DNA from: Pseudomonas veronii
GTDB taxonomy: Bacteria > Pseudomonadota > Gammaproteobacteria > Pseudomonadales > Pseudomonadaceae
NCBI RefSeq assembly: GCF_001439695.1
Contig: NZ_JYLL01000009.1
Coordinates: 1 to 64,000 of the forward strand
Direction: 5' to 3'
DNA length: 64,000 bases
Both the position numbers and the translations under genes were made by a program. Each line of letters begins with the position of its first letter. Positions within the stretch are counted from its first letter, which is position 1. Below are positions 56,392-64,000 of the stretch, piece after piece. The notes under the pieces were generated by a model. It was given only the letters and a program-made list of their open reading frames with translations. It was not told where the DNA came from and ran no database searches.

Positions 56392-57129
56392 ATGTCCCAA
56401 GTCAACATGCGCGATATGCTGAAGGCCGGTGTGCACTTCGGTCACCAGACCCGTTACTGGAACCCGAAAATGGGTAAATACATTTTCGGCGCGCGTAACA
56501 AGATCCACATCATCAACCTTGAAAAAACCCTGCCAATGTTCAACGAAGCTCTGACTTTCGTAGAGCGTCTGGCCCAGGGCAAAAACAAGATTCTGTTCGT
56601 CGGCACCAAGCGTTCCGCTGGCAAGATCGTTGCTGAAGAAGCAGCACGTTGCGGTTCGCCGTACGTCGATCACCGCTGGTTGGGCGGCATGCTCACCAAC
56701 TTCAAAACCATCCGTGCTTCCATCAAGCGTCTGCGTGACCTTGAAGTGCAAGCCGAAGACGGTACTTTCGCCAAGCTGACCAAGAAAGAGGCGCTGATGC
56801 GTACTCGCGACCTGGAAAAGCTCGATCGTTCCCTGGGTGGTATCAAGGACATGGGCGGTCTGCCTGACGCACTGTTCGTTATCGACGTTGATCACGAGCG
56901 CATTGCGATCACCGAAGCCAACAAGCTGGGCATCCCTGTTATCGGCGTCGTCGATACCAACAGCAGCCCAGAAGGCGTTGACTACATCATCCCAGGCAAC
57001 GATGACGCCATCCGCGCTATCCAGCTGTACATGGGTTCGATGGCTGACGCTGTCATCCGCGGTCGCAACCACGTTGCTGGTGGTACCGAGCAGTTCGCTG
57101 AAGAAGCTCCGGTAGCCGCAGCTGAGTAA
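56392..57129 (+). CDS. rpsB: 30S ribosomal protein S2
   Basis: 245 residues; [22 protein letters not shown] and [16 protein letters not shown] are diagnostic of S2. First gene of the rpsB-tsf-pyrH-frr block. AAGGAAC precedes the ATG. Codon use is of the highly expressed type. Confidence 0.98.
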   Translation: MSQVNMRDMLKAGVHFGHQTRYWNPKMGKYIFGARNKIHIINLEKTLPMFNEALTFVERLAQGKNKILFVGTKRSAGKIVAEEAARCGSPYVDHRWLGGMLTNFKTIRASIKRLRDLEVQAEDGTFAKLTKKEALMRTRDLEKLDRSLGGIKDMGGLPDALFVIDVDHERIAITEANKLGIPVIGVVDTNSSPEGVDYIIPGNDDAIRAIQLYMGSMADAVIRGRNHVAGGTEQFAEEAPVAAAE

Positions 57130-57157
57130 TTGACGCCCTGGCGTTGACTCAGTAAGC

Positions 57158-57182
57158 AAAAAGGGGGCTTGGCCCCCTTTTT
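57158..57182 (+). terminator. Terminator/attenuator between rpsB and tsf
   Basis: An 11-base-pair stem (AAAAAGGGGGC / GCCCCCTTTTT) with a TTG loop and a T-rich end, 28 bases past rpsB. It likely reduces tsf expression relative to rpsB rather than ending the operon completely. Confidence 0.85.
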
Positions 57183-57320
57183 GCCCCCTCGAAAACCATT
57201 TGTCGGCAGCGCAGCTACAACATCTGTAACGTGCAGCGGCCTACAAGGGTGATTCGGGAAGAATTGATCGCCCGTTTGATCGGGTGGAATGGTTGAAAAC
57301 CTATCCAAGAGGATTTTGAA

Positions 57321-58184
57321 ATGGCAGAGATTACTGCAGCGTTGGTTAAAGAACTGCGTGAGCGTACCGGCGAAGGCATGATGGATTGCAAAAAGGCCTT
57401 GACCAAGGCTGGCGGCGACATCGAAAAAGCCATTGATGACATGCGTGCTTCGGGCGCCATCAAGGCTGCCAAGAAAGCAGGCAACGTTGCTGCTGAAGGC
57501 GCCATCGCGCTGAAGGAAGACGGTAAATCCGCAGTTCTGCTGGAAGTGAACTCGCAGACCGACTTCCTGGCTCTGCAGGACGACTTCAAGGCATTTGTTG
57601 CTGCCAGCATTGAGAAAGCGTTCGCTGACAAGCTGACTGACGCCGCTCCGCTGATCGCCGCTCAAGAAGCTGATCGCCTGGTACTGGTCGGCAAGGTTGG
57701 CGAAAACGTCAACATCCGTCGCCTGGCTCGCGTTGAAGGTGATGTTGTCGGTGGTTACCTGCACGGCAACAAGATCGGCGTTGTGGTTGCCCTTAAAGGC
57801 GGCAGCGTTGAGCTGGCCAAAGACATCGCTATGCACGTAGCGGCCAGCAACCCTGAATTCCTGCTGCCATCGGAAGTGTCCGCTGAAGCCATCGAACGCG
57901 AAAAAGCCGTGTTCCTGAGCCTCAACGCTGACAAGATCGCGGGCAAGCCAGAAAACATCGTTGAAAACATGATCAAAGGCCGTATCAGCAAGTTCCTGGC
58001 TGAAGCGAGCCTGGTTGAGCAGGCGTTCGTCAAGAACCCTGAAATCAAGGTTGGCGAACTGGCCAAGAAAGCCGGTGCTGAAATCGTTTCCTTCACTTAC
58101 TACAAAGTAGGCGAAGGCATCGAGAAGCCGGTCGACAACTTCGCTGAAGAAGTTGCTGCCCAGCTGGCTGCCGCCAAGCAATAA
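57321..58184 (+). CDS. tsf: Elongation factor Ts
   Basis: 287-residue guanine nucleotide exchange factor for EF-Tu. The N-terminal VKELRERTGEGMMDCKKALTKAGGD and TDFLALQDDF motifs are typical. It follows rpsB and the attenuator hairpin; a terminator comes directly after it. Confidence 0.98.
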   Translation: MAEITAALVKELRERTGEGMMDCKKALTKAGGDIEKAIDDMRASGAIKAAKKAGNVAAEGAIALKEDGKSAVLLEVNSQTDFLALQDDFKAFVAASIEKAFADKLTDAAPLIAAQEADRLVLVGKVGENVNIRRLARVEGDVVGGYLHGNKIGVVVALKGGSVELAKDIAMHVAASNPEFLLPSEVSAEAIEREKAVFLSLNADKIAGKPENIVENMIKGRISKFLAEASLVEQAFVKNPEIKVGELAKKAGAEIVSFTYYKVGEGIEKPVDNFAEEVAAQLAAAKQ

Positions 58185-58206
58185 GACGGTTTTCAACTGT
58201 CGCCCG

Positions 58207-58243
58207 AAAGAGGCTGCCCGCTCACGCGCGCAGCCTCTTTTCA
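58207..58243 (+). terminator. Terminator of tsf
   Basis: Stem AAAGAGGCTGC (58207-58217) / GCAGCCTCTTT (58230-58240) with a 12-base loop, ending in TTTTC. Confidence 0.85.
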
Positions 58244-58394
58244 AATGGGAAGGCTAATTTTATTTGGCTTCCCTTCGGAACTGGCTTACAAAGCCGTGTT
58301 CCGATGGCGCTGTGATAGCGTCCAGCTAGAGTGAACGCAAGCCGTAAACGGCTCGCCAAGAATTTTTTAAAATACGCCGCAGGAGAGATTCGCA

Positions 58395-59138
58395 ATGGCT
58401 CAGCAGGGCAGTGGTTATCAGGCTCGCTATAAACGCATTCTACTCAAGCTCAGCGGCGAGGCCCTGATGGGCTCGGAAGAGTTCGGGATCGATCCCAAGG
58501 TACTCGACCGCATGGCGCTGGAAGTTGGCCAATTGGTCGGCATCGGCGTGCAGGTCGGCCTGGTGATTGGCGGTGGCAACCTGTTCCGCGGTGCCGCACT
58601 GAGTGCGGCGGGCATGGACCGGGTCACCGGCGACCACATGGGCATGCTGGCCACTGTGATGAACGCCCTGGCCATGCGCGATGCCCTGGAGCGCGCCAAC
58701 ATCTCGGCGATCGTGATGTCGGCTATTTCCATGGTAGGCGTGACCGATCACTATGACCGTCGCAAAGCCATGCGCCACCTGAACGCCAAGGAAGTGGTCA
58801 TCTTCGCCGCCGGTACCGGCAACCCGTTCTTCACCACCGACTCGGCCGCATGCCTGCGTGCGATTGAAATCGATGCTGACGTCGTGTTGAAAGCGACCAA
58901 AGTCGACGGCGTATACACTGCAGATCCATTCAAAGACCCGCATGCCGAGAAGTTCGATCATCTGACCTACGATGAAGTGCTGGATCGCAAGCTGGGCGTG
59001 ATGGACCTGACGGCAATTTGCCTGTGCCGCGACCACAAGATGCCGCTGCGCGTATTTAACATGAACAAGCCCGGCGCCCTGCTGAACATCGTACACGGCG
59101 GCGCGGAAGGCACTCTGATCGAGGAAGGCCAACAATGA
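58395..59138 (+). CDS. pyrH: Uridylate kinase
   Basis: 247 residues phosphorylating UMP to UDP. The amino acid kinase fold shows [23 protein letters not shown] and [20 protein letters not shown] precedes the ATG. Its stop overlaps the frr start by four bases, so the two are translationally coupled. Confidence 0.97.
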   Translation: MAQQGSGYQARYKRILLKLSGEALMGSEEFGIDPKVLDRMALEVGQLVGIGVQVGLVIGGGNLFRGAALSAAGMDRVTGDHMGMLATVMNALAMRDALERANISAIVMSAISMVGVTDHYDRRKAMRHLNAKEVVIFAAGTGNPFFTTDSAACLRAIEIDADVVLKATKVDGVYTADPFKDPHAEKFDHLTYDEVLDRKLGVMDLTAICLCRDHKMPLRVFNMNKPGALLNIVHGGAEGTLIEEGQQ

Positions 59139-59692
59139 TCAACGAAATCAAGAAAGACGCCCAAGCGCGTATGCACAAATCCCTGGAGTCTCTGGCCCAT
59201 GCGTTCGGCCAGATTCGTACAGGCAAGGCGCACCCCAGCATTCTGGGTAGCGTGATGGTGCCGTACTACGGTGCCGACACCTCCATCACCCAAGTGGCCA
59301 ATATCACCGTAAAAGACTCGCGCACCCTGCAAGTCGTTGCCTTCGAGCGCAACATGCTCGCGGCGGTCGACAAGGCGATCCAGAGCGCCGGCCTGAACCT
59401 CAACCCGACCAACCTGGGCGAGTTGCTGCTGATTTCCATGCCTGCCCTGACTGAAGAAACCCGCAAGGGCTTCACCAAGCAGGCGCGCAGCGCAGCAGAA
59501 GATGCACGTGTTGCCGTGCGCAACATCCGTCGCGATGCCCTGGGCGAGCTGAAGAAGCTGGTCAAGGACAAGGAAATCAGCGAAGACGAAGAGCGCCGTG
59601 CGGCGGCTGACATCCAGAAGCTGACCGACAAGGCCGAAGCTGATATCGATGCGGCCACCAAGCAAAAAGAAGCGGACTTGATGGCCGTATAA
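59135..59692 (+). CDS. frr: Ribosome recycling factor
   Basis: 185 residues; the three-helix-bundle family with LRTGKAHP-type sequence ([15 protein letters not shown]) and [35 protein letters not shown] C-terminus. It releases ribosomes after termination together with EF-G. Overlaps pyrH and precedes uppS by 16 bases. Confidence 0.97.
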   Translation: MINEIKKDAQARMHKSLESLAHAFGQIRTGKAHPSILGSVMVPYYGADTSITQVANITVKDSRTLQVVAFERNMLAAVDKAIQSAGLNLNPTNLGELLLISMPALTEETRKGFTKQARSAAEDARVAVRNIRRDALGELKKLVKDKEISEDEERRAAADIQKLTDKAEADIDAATKQKEADLMAV

Positions 59693-59708
59693 GGGTCAGG
59701 GCGCTTTC

Positions 59709-60464
59709 ATGGAAAAGACCAAGCAGACTGTGCCCTCCGTGGTGCCGCGCCATGTCGCGATCATCATGGATGGGAATAATCGCTGGGCGAAAAAACGCTT
59801 CCTGCCTGGCGTCGCCGGGCACAAAGCGGGTGTCGATGCGGTACGGGCAGTGATCGAGGTGTGCGCCGAGGCCAAGGTCGAAGTGTTGACCTTGTTCGCG
59901 TTTTCCAGTGAAAACTGGCAGCGCCCGGCCGAGGAAGTCAGTGCCTTGATGGATCTGTTCTTCAGGGCCCTGCGTCGTGAGGCCAAGCGCCTCAACGACA
60001 ACAACATCACGCTGCGCATCATTGGTGATCGCTCGCGGTTCCACCCGGAGCTGCAAGCGGCCATGCGTGAGGCTGAAGCCATTACCGCCGGCAGTAACCG
60101 TTTTGTGCTGCAGATTGCCGCCAACTACGGTGGCCAGTGGGACATCGCCCAGGCTGCGCAACGGCTTGCCCGCGAAGTGCAGGCCGGCCACCTGCAGCCG
60201 GACGAAATCACGCCCGAACTGTTGCAGACCTGCCTGGTTACCGGCGACCTGCCGCTGCCGGACTTGTGCATCCGTACCGGTGGCGAGCACCGCATCAGTA
60301 ATTTCCTGTTGTGGCAGTTGGCCTATACCGAGCTGTATTTCTCCGACCTGTTCTGGCCGGACTTCAAACACGATGCCATGCGTAAAGCGCTGGCCGATTT
60401 CGCTTCCCGTCAGCGTCGCTTCGGTAAAACGAGCGAGCAGATCGAAGCTGGAGCCCGGGTTTAA
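59709..60464 (+). CDS. uppS: Undecaprenyl diphosphate synthase
   Basis: 251-residue cis-prenyltransferase making the C55 lipid carrier for peptidoglycan. IIMDGNNRWAKKR holds the catalytic aspartate and first conserved block; FAFSSENWQRP and LCIRTGGEHRISNFLLWQ complete the active site. Its TAA shares one base with the ATG of cdsA. Confidence 0.97.
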   Translation: MEKTKQTVPSVVPRHVAIIMDGNNRWAKKRFLPGVAGHKAGVDAVRAVIEVCAEAKVEVLTLFAFSSENWQRPAEEVSALMDLFFRALRREAKRLNDNNITLRIIGDRSRFHPELQAAMREAEAITAGSNRFVLQIAANYGGQWDIAQAAQRLAREVQAGHLQPDEITPELLQTCLVTGDLPLPDLCIRTGGEHRISNFLLWQLAYTELYFSDLFWPDFKHDAMRKALADFASRQRRFGKTSEQIEAGARV

Positions 60465-61270
60465 TGCTTAAACAACGAATCATCACTGCACTGATCCTGC
60501 TGCCGATTGCCTTGTGTGGCTTTTTTCTGCTCGACGGATCCGGCTTTGCGCTGTTCATCGGCCTGGTCGTGACGCTTGGTGCCTGGGAATGGGCGCGCCT
60601 GGCCGGCTTCAGTGCGCAGTTGCCGCGGGTGGTGTATGCCGCCATCGTGGCGCTGTTGCTGTTCCTGATGTACATCCTCCCGGATCTCGCTCCTTGGGTG
60701 TTGGGTGCGGCAGTGCTGTGGTGGGCGTTGGCGACCTTCCTGGTGTTGACTTATCCGCGCACCAGCAGCCAGTGGTCCAGTGTTGCCTGCAAGCTGGTGA
60801 TCGGCTTGTTGATTCTGCTGCCGGCCTGGCAAGGGCTGGTGGAGATCAAGCGTTTTCCGATCGGCAATGAGTTGATCCTGGCGGTGATGGTGTTGGTCTG
60901 GGGTGCCGATATCGGTGCCTACTTCTCCGGTCGGGCCTTCGGCAAGCGCAAGCTGGCGCCGGCGGTCAGCCCGGGCAAGAGCTGGGAGGGCGTGTACGGC
61001 GGCCTGGCCTTGACCTTGGTGATCACGCTCGTGGTTGGTGTTGTGCGTGGCTGGTCGGTGAAAGAGCTGTGCCTGGCCTTGCTGGGCGCGGCCATCGTCG
61101 TATTGATCTCGGTCGTGGGCGACCTCACCGAGAGCATGTTCAAGCGCCAGGCCGGGATCAAGGACAGCAGTAATCTGTTGCCGGGTCATGGCGGCGTGCT
61201 GGACCGTATCGACAGTCTGACCGCTGCGATCCCGATCTTTGCCGTGCTGTTGTGGATGGCTGCGTCGTGA
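60464..61270 (+). CDS. cdsA: Phosphatidate cytidylyltransferase
   Basis: 268-residue integral membrane enzyme forming CDP-diacylglycerol from phosphatidate and CTP. About eight hydrophobic segments, with the signature ending [33 protein letters not shown] block (two conserved aspartates plus the [13 protein letters not shown] tail). It overlaps uppS and dxr. Confidence 0.96.
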   Translation: MLKQRIITALILLPIALCGFFLLDGSGFALFIGLVVTLGAWEWARLAGFSAQLPRVVYAAIVALLLFLMYILPDLAPWVLGAAVLWWALATFLVLTYPRTSSQWSSVACKLVIGLLILLPAWQGLVEIKRFPIGNELILAVMVLVWGADIGAYFSGRAFGKRKLAPAVSPGKSWEGVYGGLALTLVITLVVGVVRGWSVKELCLALLGAAIVVLISVVGDLTESMFKRQAGIKDSSNLLPGHGGVLDRIDSLTAAIPIFAVLLWMAAS

Positions 61271-62457
61271 GCCGCCTGCAACAGGTCACCGTGCTGGGTG
61301 CGACCGGCTCGGTAGGGTTGAGCGCCCTGGATGTGATCGCGCGCCACCCGGAACGCTATCAAGTTTTCGCATTGACCGGCTTCTCTCGCCTGACTGAGCT
61401 GCTGGCGTTGTGCGTGCGCCATGCGCCACGTTTTGCCGTCGTGCCTGGGGTCGCCGCCGCGCGAGGCTTGCAGGATGACCTGCGCGCCGCCGGCCTGGCC
61501 ACTCAGGTGCTGGTGGGCGAGGAAGGGTTGTGTCAGGTGTCGGCCGATGCCGAGGTGGATGCCGTGGTGGCGGCCATCGTCGGCGCCGCTGGCTTGCGCC
61601 CGACCCTGGCTGCCGTCGATGCGGGCAAGAAGATCCTGCTGGCTAATAAAGAAGCGTTGGTCATGTCCGGCACGCTCTTTATGCAGGCGGTGCGCAAGAG
61701 CGGGGCGGTATTGCTGCCGCTCGACAGTGAGCACAACGCGATTTTCCAGTGCATGCCCGGCGATTTTGCCCGCGGCCTGAGCCAGGTCGGTGTACGCCGG
61801 ATTTTGCTGACAGCATCCGGTGGACCTTTTCGCAAAACTCCGCTGGCGGACCTGGAGCATGTGTCTCCGGATCAGGCGTGCGCCCATCCGAACTGGTCCA
61901 TGGGGCGCAAGATCTCCGTGGATTCGGCCAGCATGATGAACAAGGGCCTGGAGTTGATCGAGGCCTGCTGGTTGTTCGATGCGCGGCCCGATCAGGTCGA
62001 GGTGGTGATTCATCCGCAAAGTGTGATTCATTCCCTGGTCGACTATGTGGATGGCTCGGTGCTGGCGCAGTTGGGTAACCCCGACATGCGGACGCCGATC
62101 GCCAATGCCCTGGCCTGGCCTGAGCGGATCGATTCCGGTGTTGCACCGTTGGACCTGTTCGCGATTGCACGCCTGGACTTCGAGGCGCCGGACGAGCAGC
62201 GCTTTCCATGCCTGCGCCTGGCGCGGCAGGCCGCGGAGGCGGGCAACAGTGCGCCGGCGATGCTCAATGCGGCTAACGAAGTGGCTGTGGCAGCGTTTCT
62301 TGCACAGCGCATCCGCTTTCCGCAGATCGCGAGTATCATCGAGGATGTTCTGAGCCTTGAACCCGTGGTGGCTGTGAATGATCTGGGGGCAGTGTTCGAG
62401 GCGGATGCCAAGGCCCGCGCCCTGGCCGAACAATGGTTGAACCGCAACGCGCGTTAG
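61267..62457 (+). CDS. dxr: 1-deoxy-D-xylulose 5-phosphate reductoisomerase
   Basis: 396 residues, second step of the MEP isoprenoid pathway feeding UppS. NADPH-binding [16 protein letters not shown] at the N-terminus, then [15 protein letters not shown] and the flexible loop [23 protein letters not shown]. The GTG at 61267 overlaps the cdsA stop and gives the usual length; the frame opens slightly earlier inside cdsA. Confidence 0.96.
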   Translation: MSRLQQVTVLGATGSVGLSALDVIARHPERYQVFALTGFSRLTELLALCVRHAPRFAVVPGVAAARGLQDDLRAAGLATQVLVGEEGLCQVSADAEVDAVVAAIVGAAGLRPTLAAVDAGKKILLANKEALVMSGTLFMQAVRKSGAVLLPLDSEHNAIFQCMPGDFARGLSQVGVRRILLTASGGPFRKTPLADLEHVSPDQACAHPNWSMGRKISVDSASMMNKGLELIEACWLFDARPDQVEVVIHPQSVIHSLVDYVDGSVLAQLGNPDMRTPIANALAWPERIDSGVAPLDLFAIARLDFEAPDEQRFPCLRLARQAAEAGNSAPAMLNAANEVAVAAFLAQRIRFPQIASIIEDVLSLEPVVAVNDLGAVFEADAKARALAEQWLNRNAR

Positions 62458-62510
62458 TCTTTGGGCGTGTTTGCGTCTTCAGGCACTGGATTGGAATGCG
62501 GAGAAATTAG

Positions 62511-63863
62511 ATGAGTGCGCTTTACATGATTGTCGGCACCCTGGTTGCTCTGGGTGTGCTGGTTACCTTCCACGAATTCGGCCACTTCTGGGTGGCGCGT
62601 CGTTGCGGCGTCAAGGTACTGCGCTTTTCCGTTGGTTTCGGCATGCCGTTGCTGCGCTGGCACGACCGCCGTGGCACCGAGTTCGTGATCGCGGCCATCC
62701 CCTTGGGCGGCTACGTCAAGATGCTCGATGAGCGCGAAGGCGAAGTGCCGGCGGATCAACTGGACCAGTCCTTCAATCGCAAGACCGTTCGTCAGCGCAT
62801 CGCTATTGTCGCCGCCGGCCCGATCGCCAATTTCCTGTTGGCCATGGTGTTCTTCTGGTTCCTGGCCATGCTCGGCAGCGAACAGATACGTCCGGTGATC
62901 GGCGCGGTTGAAGCGGACAGCATGGCGGCGAAGGCGGGATTGGTCGCCGGGCAGGAAATTGTTTCCATTGATGGCGAACCAACCACCGGTTGGGGTGCGG
63001 TCAATTTGCAGTTGGTACGTCGCCTGGGCGAAAGCGGCACCGTCAAGGTGGTGGTGCGCGAGCAGGACTCTTCCGCCGAGACCCCGCGTGAACTGGCCCT
63101 CGACCATTGGCTCAAGGGGGCCGATGAGCCGGACCCGATCAAGTCCCTGGGCATTCGCCCATGGCGCCCGGCCTTGCCGCCGGTGCTCGCCGAGCTCGAC
63201 CCGAAAGGCCCGGCCCAGGCCGCAGGTCTGAAAACCGGCGACCGCCTGCTGGCCCTCGATGGCCAGGCGCTGGGCGACTGGCAGCAAGTGGTCGACCTGG
63301 TGCGTGTACGGCCTGATACCAAAATTGTGCTGAAAGTTGAGCGCGATGGTGCTCAAATCGACGTCCCCGTGGCCCTGGCGGTTCGCGGGGAAGCCAAGGC
63401 GGCCGGGGGTTACCTCGGTGCCGGCGTGAAAAGCCCGGAGTGGCCGCCGTCGATGATGCGCGAGGTCAGTTTCGGGCCGTTGGCGGCAATTGGCGAGGGT
63501 GCGAAACGCACTTGGACCATGAGCGTGCTGACTCTCGAATCGCTCAAGAAAATGTTGTTCGGCGAGCTCTCGGTAAAAAACTTGAGTGGGCCGATAACCA
63601 TTGCTAAAGTGGCGGGCGCTTCTGCCCAGTCGGGTGTCGCGGATTTCCTGAATTTCCTGGCTTATCTGAGTATTAGCCTTGGGGTTCTGAATTTGTTGCC
63701 CATTCCAGTATTGGATGGGGGGCATCTGTTGTTTTATCTGGTCGAGTGGGTGCGTGGTCGCCCCTTGTCGGATCGGGTGCAGGGTTGGGGGATACAGATC
63801 GGTATCAGTTTGGTGGTCGGGGTGATGTTGTTAGCCTTGGTCAACGATCTGGGACGACTGTAA
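62511..63863 (+). CDS. rseP: RseP/MucP site-2 protease
   Basis: 450-residue intramembrane zinc metalloprotease that releases the envelope-stress sigma factor by cleaving its anti-sigma factor. The active site HEFGH is at residues 21-25 in the first membrane segment. Two central PDZ domains follow, with VIGAVEADSMAAKAGLVAGQEI and LDPKGPAQAAGLKTGDRLLALDG, and the second metal-binding block LPIPVLDGGHLLFYL is in the last third. Located between dxr and bamA as expected. Confidence 0.96.
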   Translation: MSALYMIVGTLVALGVLVTFHEFGHFWVARRCGVKVLRFSVGFGMPLLRWHDRRGTEFVIAAIPLGGYVKMLDEREGEVPADQLDQSFNRKTVRQRIAIVAAGPIANFLLAMVFFWFLAMLGSEQIRPVIGAVEADSMAAKAGLVAGQEIVSIDGEPTTGWGAVNLQLVRRLGESGTVKVVVREQDSSAETPRELALDHWLKGADEPDPIKSLGIRPWRPALPPVLAELDPKGPAQAAGLKTGDRLLALDGQALGDWQQVVDLVRVRPDTKIVLKVERDGAQIDVPVALAVRGEAKAAGGYLGAGVKSPEWPPSMMREVSFGPLAAIGEGAKRTWTMSVLTLESLKKMLFGELSVKNLSGPITIAKVAGASAQSGVADFLNFLAYLSISLGVLNLLPIPVLDGGHLLFYLVEWVRGRPLSDRVQGWGIQIGISLVVGVMLLALVNDLGRL

Positions 63864-63937
63864 CGCTTCGCTGAATTGCGAATCTGCCGCATTTTGCGGC
63901 AGTTTGTTTATTGCCAGTTGGAATAAGAAAGGACTTC

Positions 63938-64000
63938 ATGAAACGTCTGCTGCTAACTGCGGTTCTCACCGTATTGATGATCGCCGAAGTTCACGCCGAG
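63938..64000 (+). CDS. bamA: BamA outer-membrane assembly factor, 5' end only
   Basis: Only 21 codons are present before the window ends. They encode a signal peptide, MKRLLLTAVLTVLMIAEVHA followed by E, that matches the N-terminus of pseudomonad BamA (Opr86). AGAAAGGA precedes the ATG. The position directly after rseP supports the call. Confidence 0.85.
   Translation, partial: MKRLLLTAVLTVLMIAEVHAE

Overview
The window is a chromosomal segment of a fluorescent Pseudomonas (P. fluorescens group). Three things point there: a complete wspABCDEFR chemosensory operon of the kind known from the wrinkly-spreader system, a gene order shared over long stretches with P. aeruginosa (prfB-lysS, ppc-adk, mexL-mexJK, dapD-csdA, dapC-glnD-map-rpsB-tsf-pyrH-frr-uppS-cdsA-dxr-rseP-bamA), and REP/REPIN palindromes with a GTGGGAG...CTCCCAC core. 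No tRNA, rRNA, CRISPR, prophage or insertion sequence was seen.

Layout. 266-8689: Wsp operon, ending in the diguanylate cyclase gene wspR. 8700-12985: a REPIN, prfB with its programmed +1 frameshift, lysS, a TetR regulator and a lipoprotein. 13007-16130: a DUF1704-type putative metallopeptidase, an alpha/beta-hydrolase lipoprotein, a small membrane protein and a glycine-rich harpin-like gene. 16137-26297: two DUF4398 lipoproteins, ppc, adk, tsaB, DUF72, a PEP-mutase-like enzyme, a repeat protein and rsmJ. 26316-31247: the mexL-mexJK efflux module. 31373-33846: an accessory stretch with an Lrp-type regulator, two LysE-type exporters and a small Asn/Ser/His-rich gene. 33973-43422: DUF4197, a YbaY-like lipoprotein, plsB, a cold-shock protein, rlmA-dapE and a GH17-GT2 glucan synthase. 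43641-47614: tcdA, the csdA/csdE sulfur-transfer pair, dapD and an ArsC/YffB protein. 47827-51130: a Na+/H+ antiporter and two tandem metzincin proteases. 51214 to the end: dapC, glnD, map, then the rpsB-to-bamA translation, isoprenoid and envelope block, cut off inside bamA.

The most interesting signal is regulatory. Three exact matches to the HrpL (type III secretion ECF sigma factor) promoter, GGAACC-N15/16-CCACNNA, lie at 15656-15683 (+), 33523-33551 (+) and 51152-51179 (-). Each sits immediately upstream of an unusual accessory gene: a cysteine- and aromatic-free 27 % glycine protein, a 71-residue Asn/Ser/His-rich peptide, and a two-gene operon of astacin-like zinc proteases without classical signal peptides. 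About 0.1 match would be expected by chance in a window this size and composition. I infer a scattered HrpL regulon of candidate type III secreted proteins inserted between housekeeping genes; the secretion apparatus itself is not in this window.
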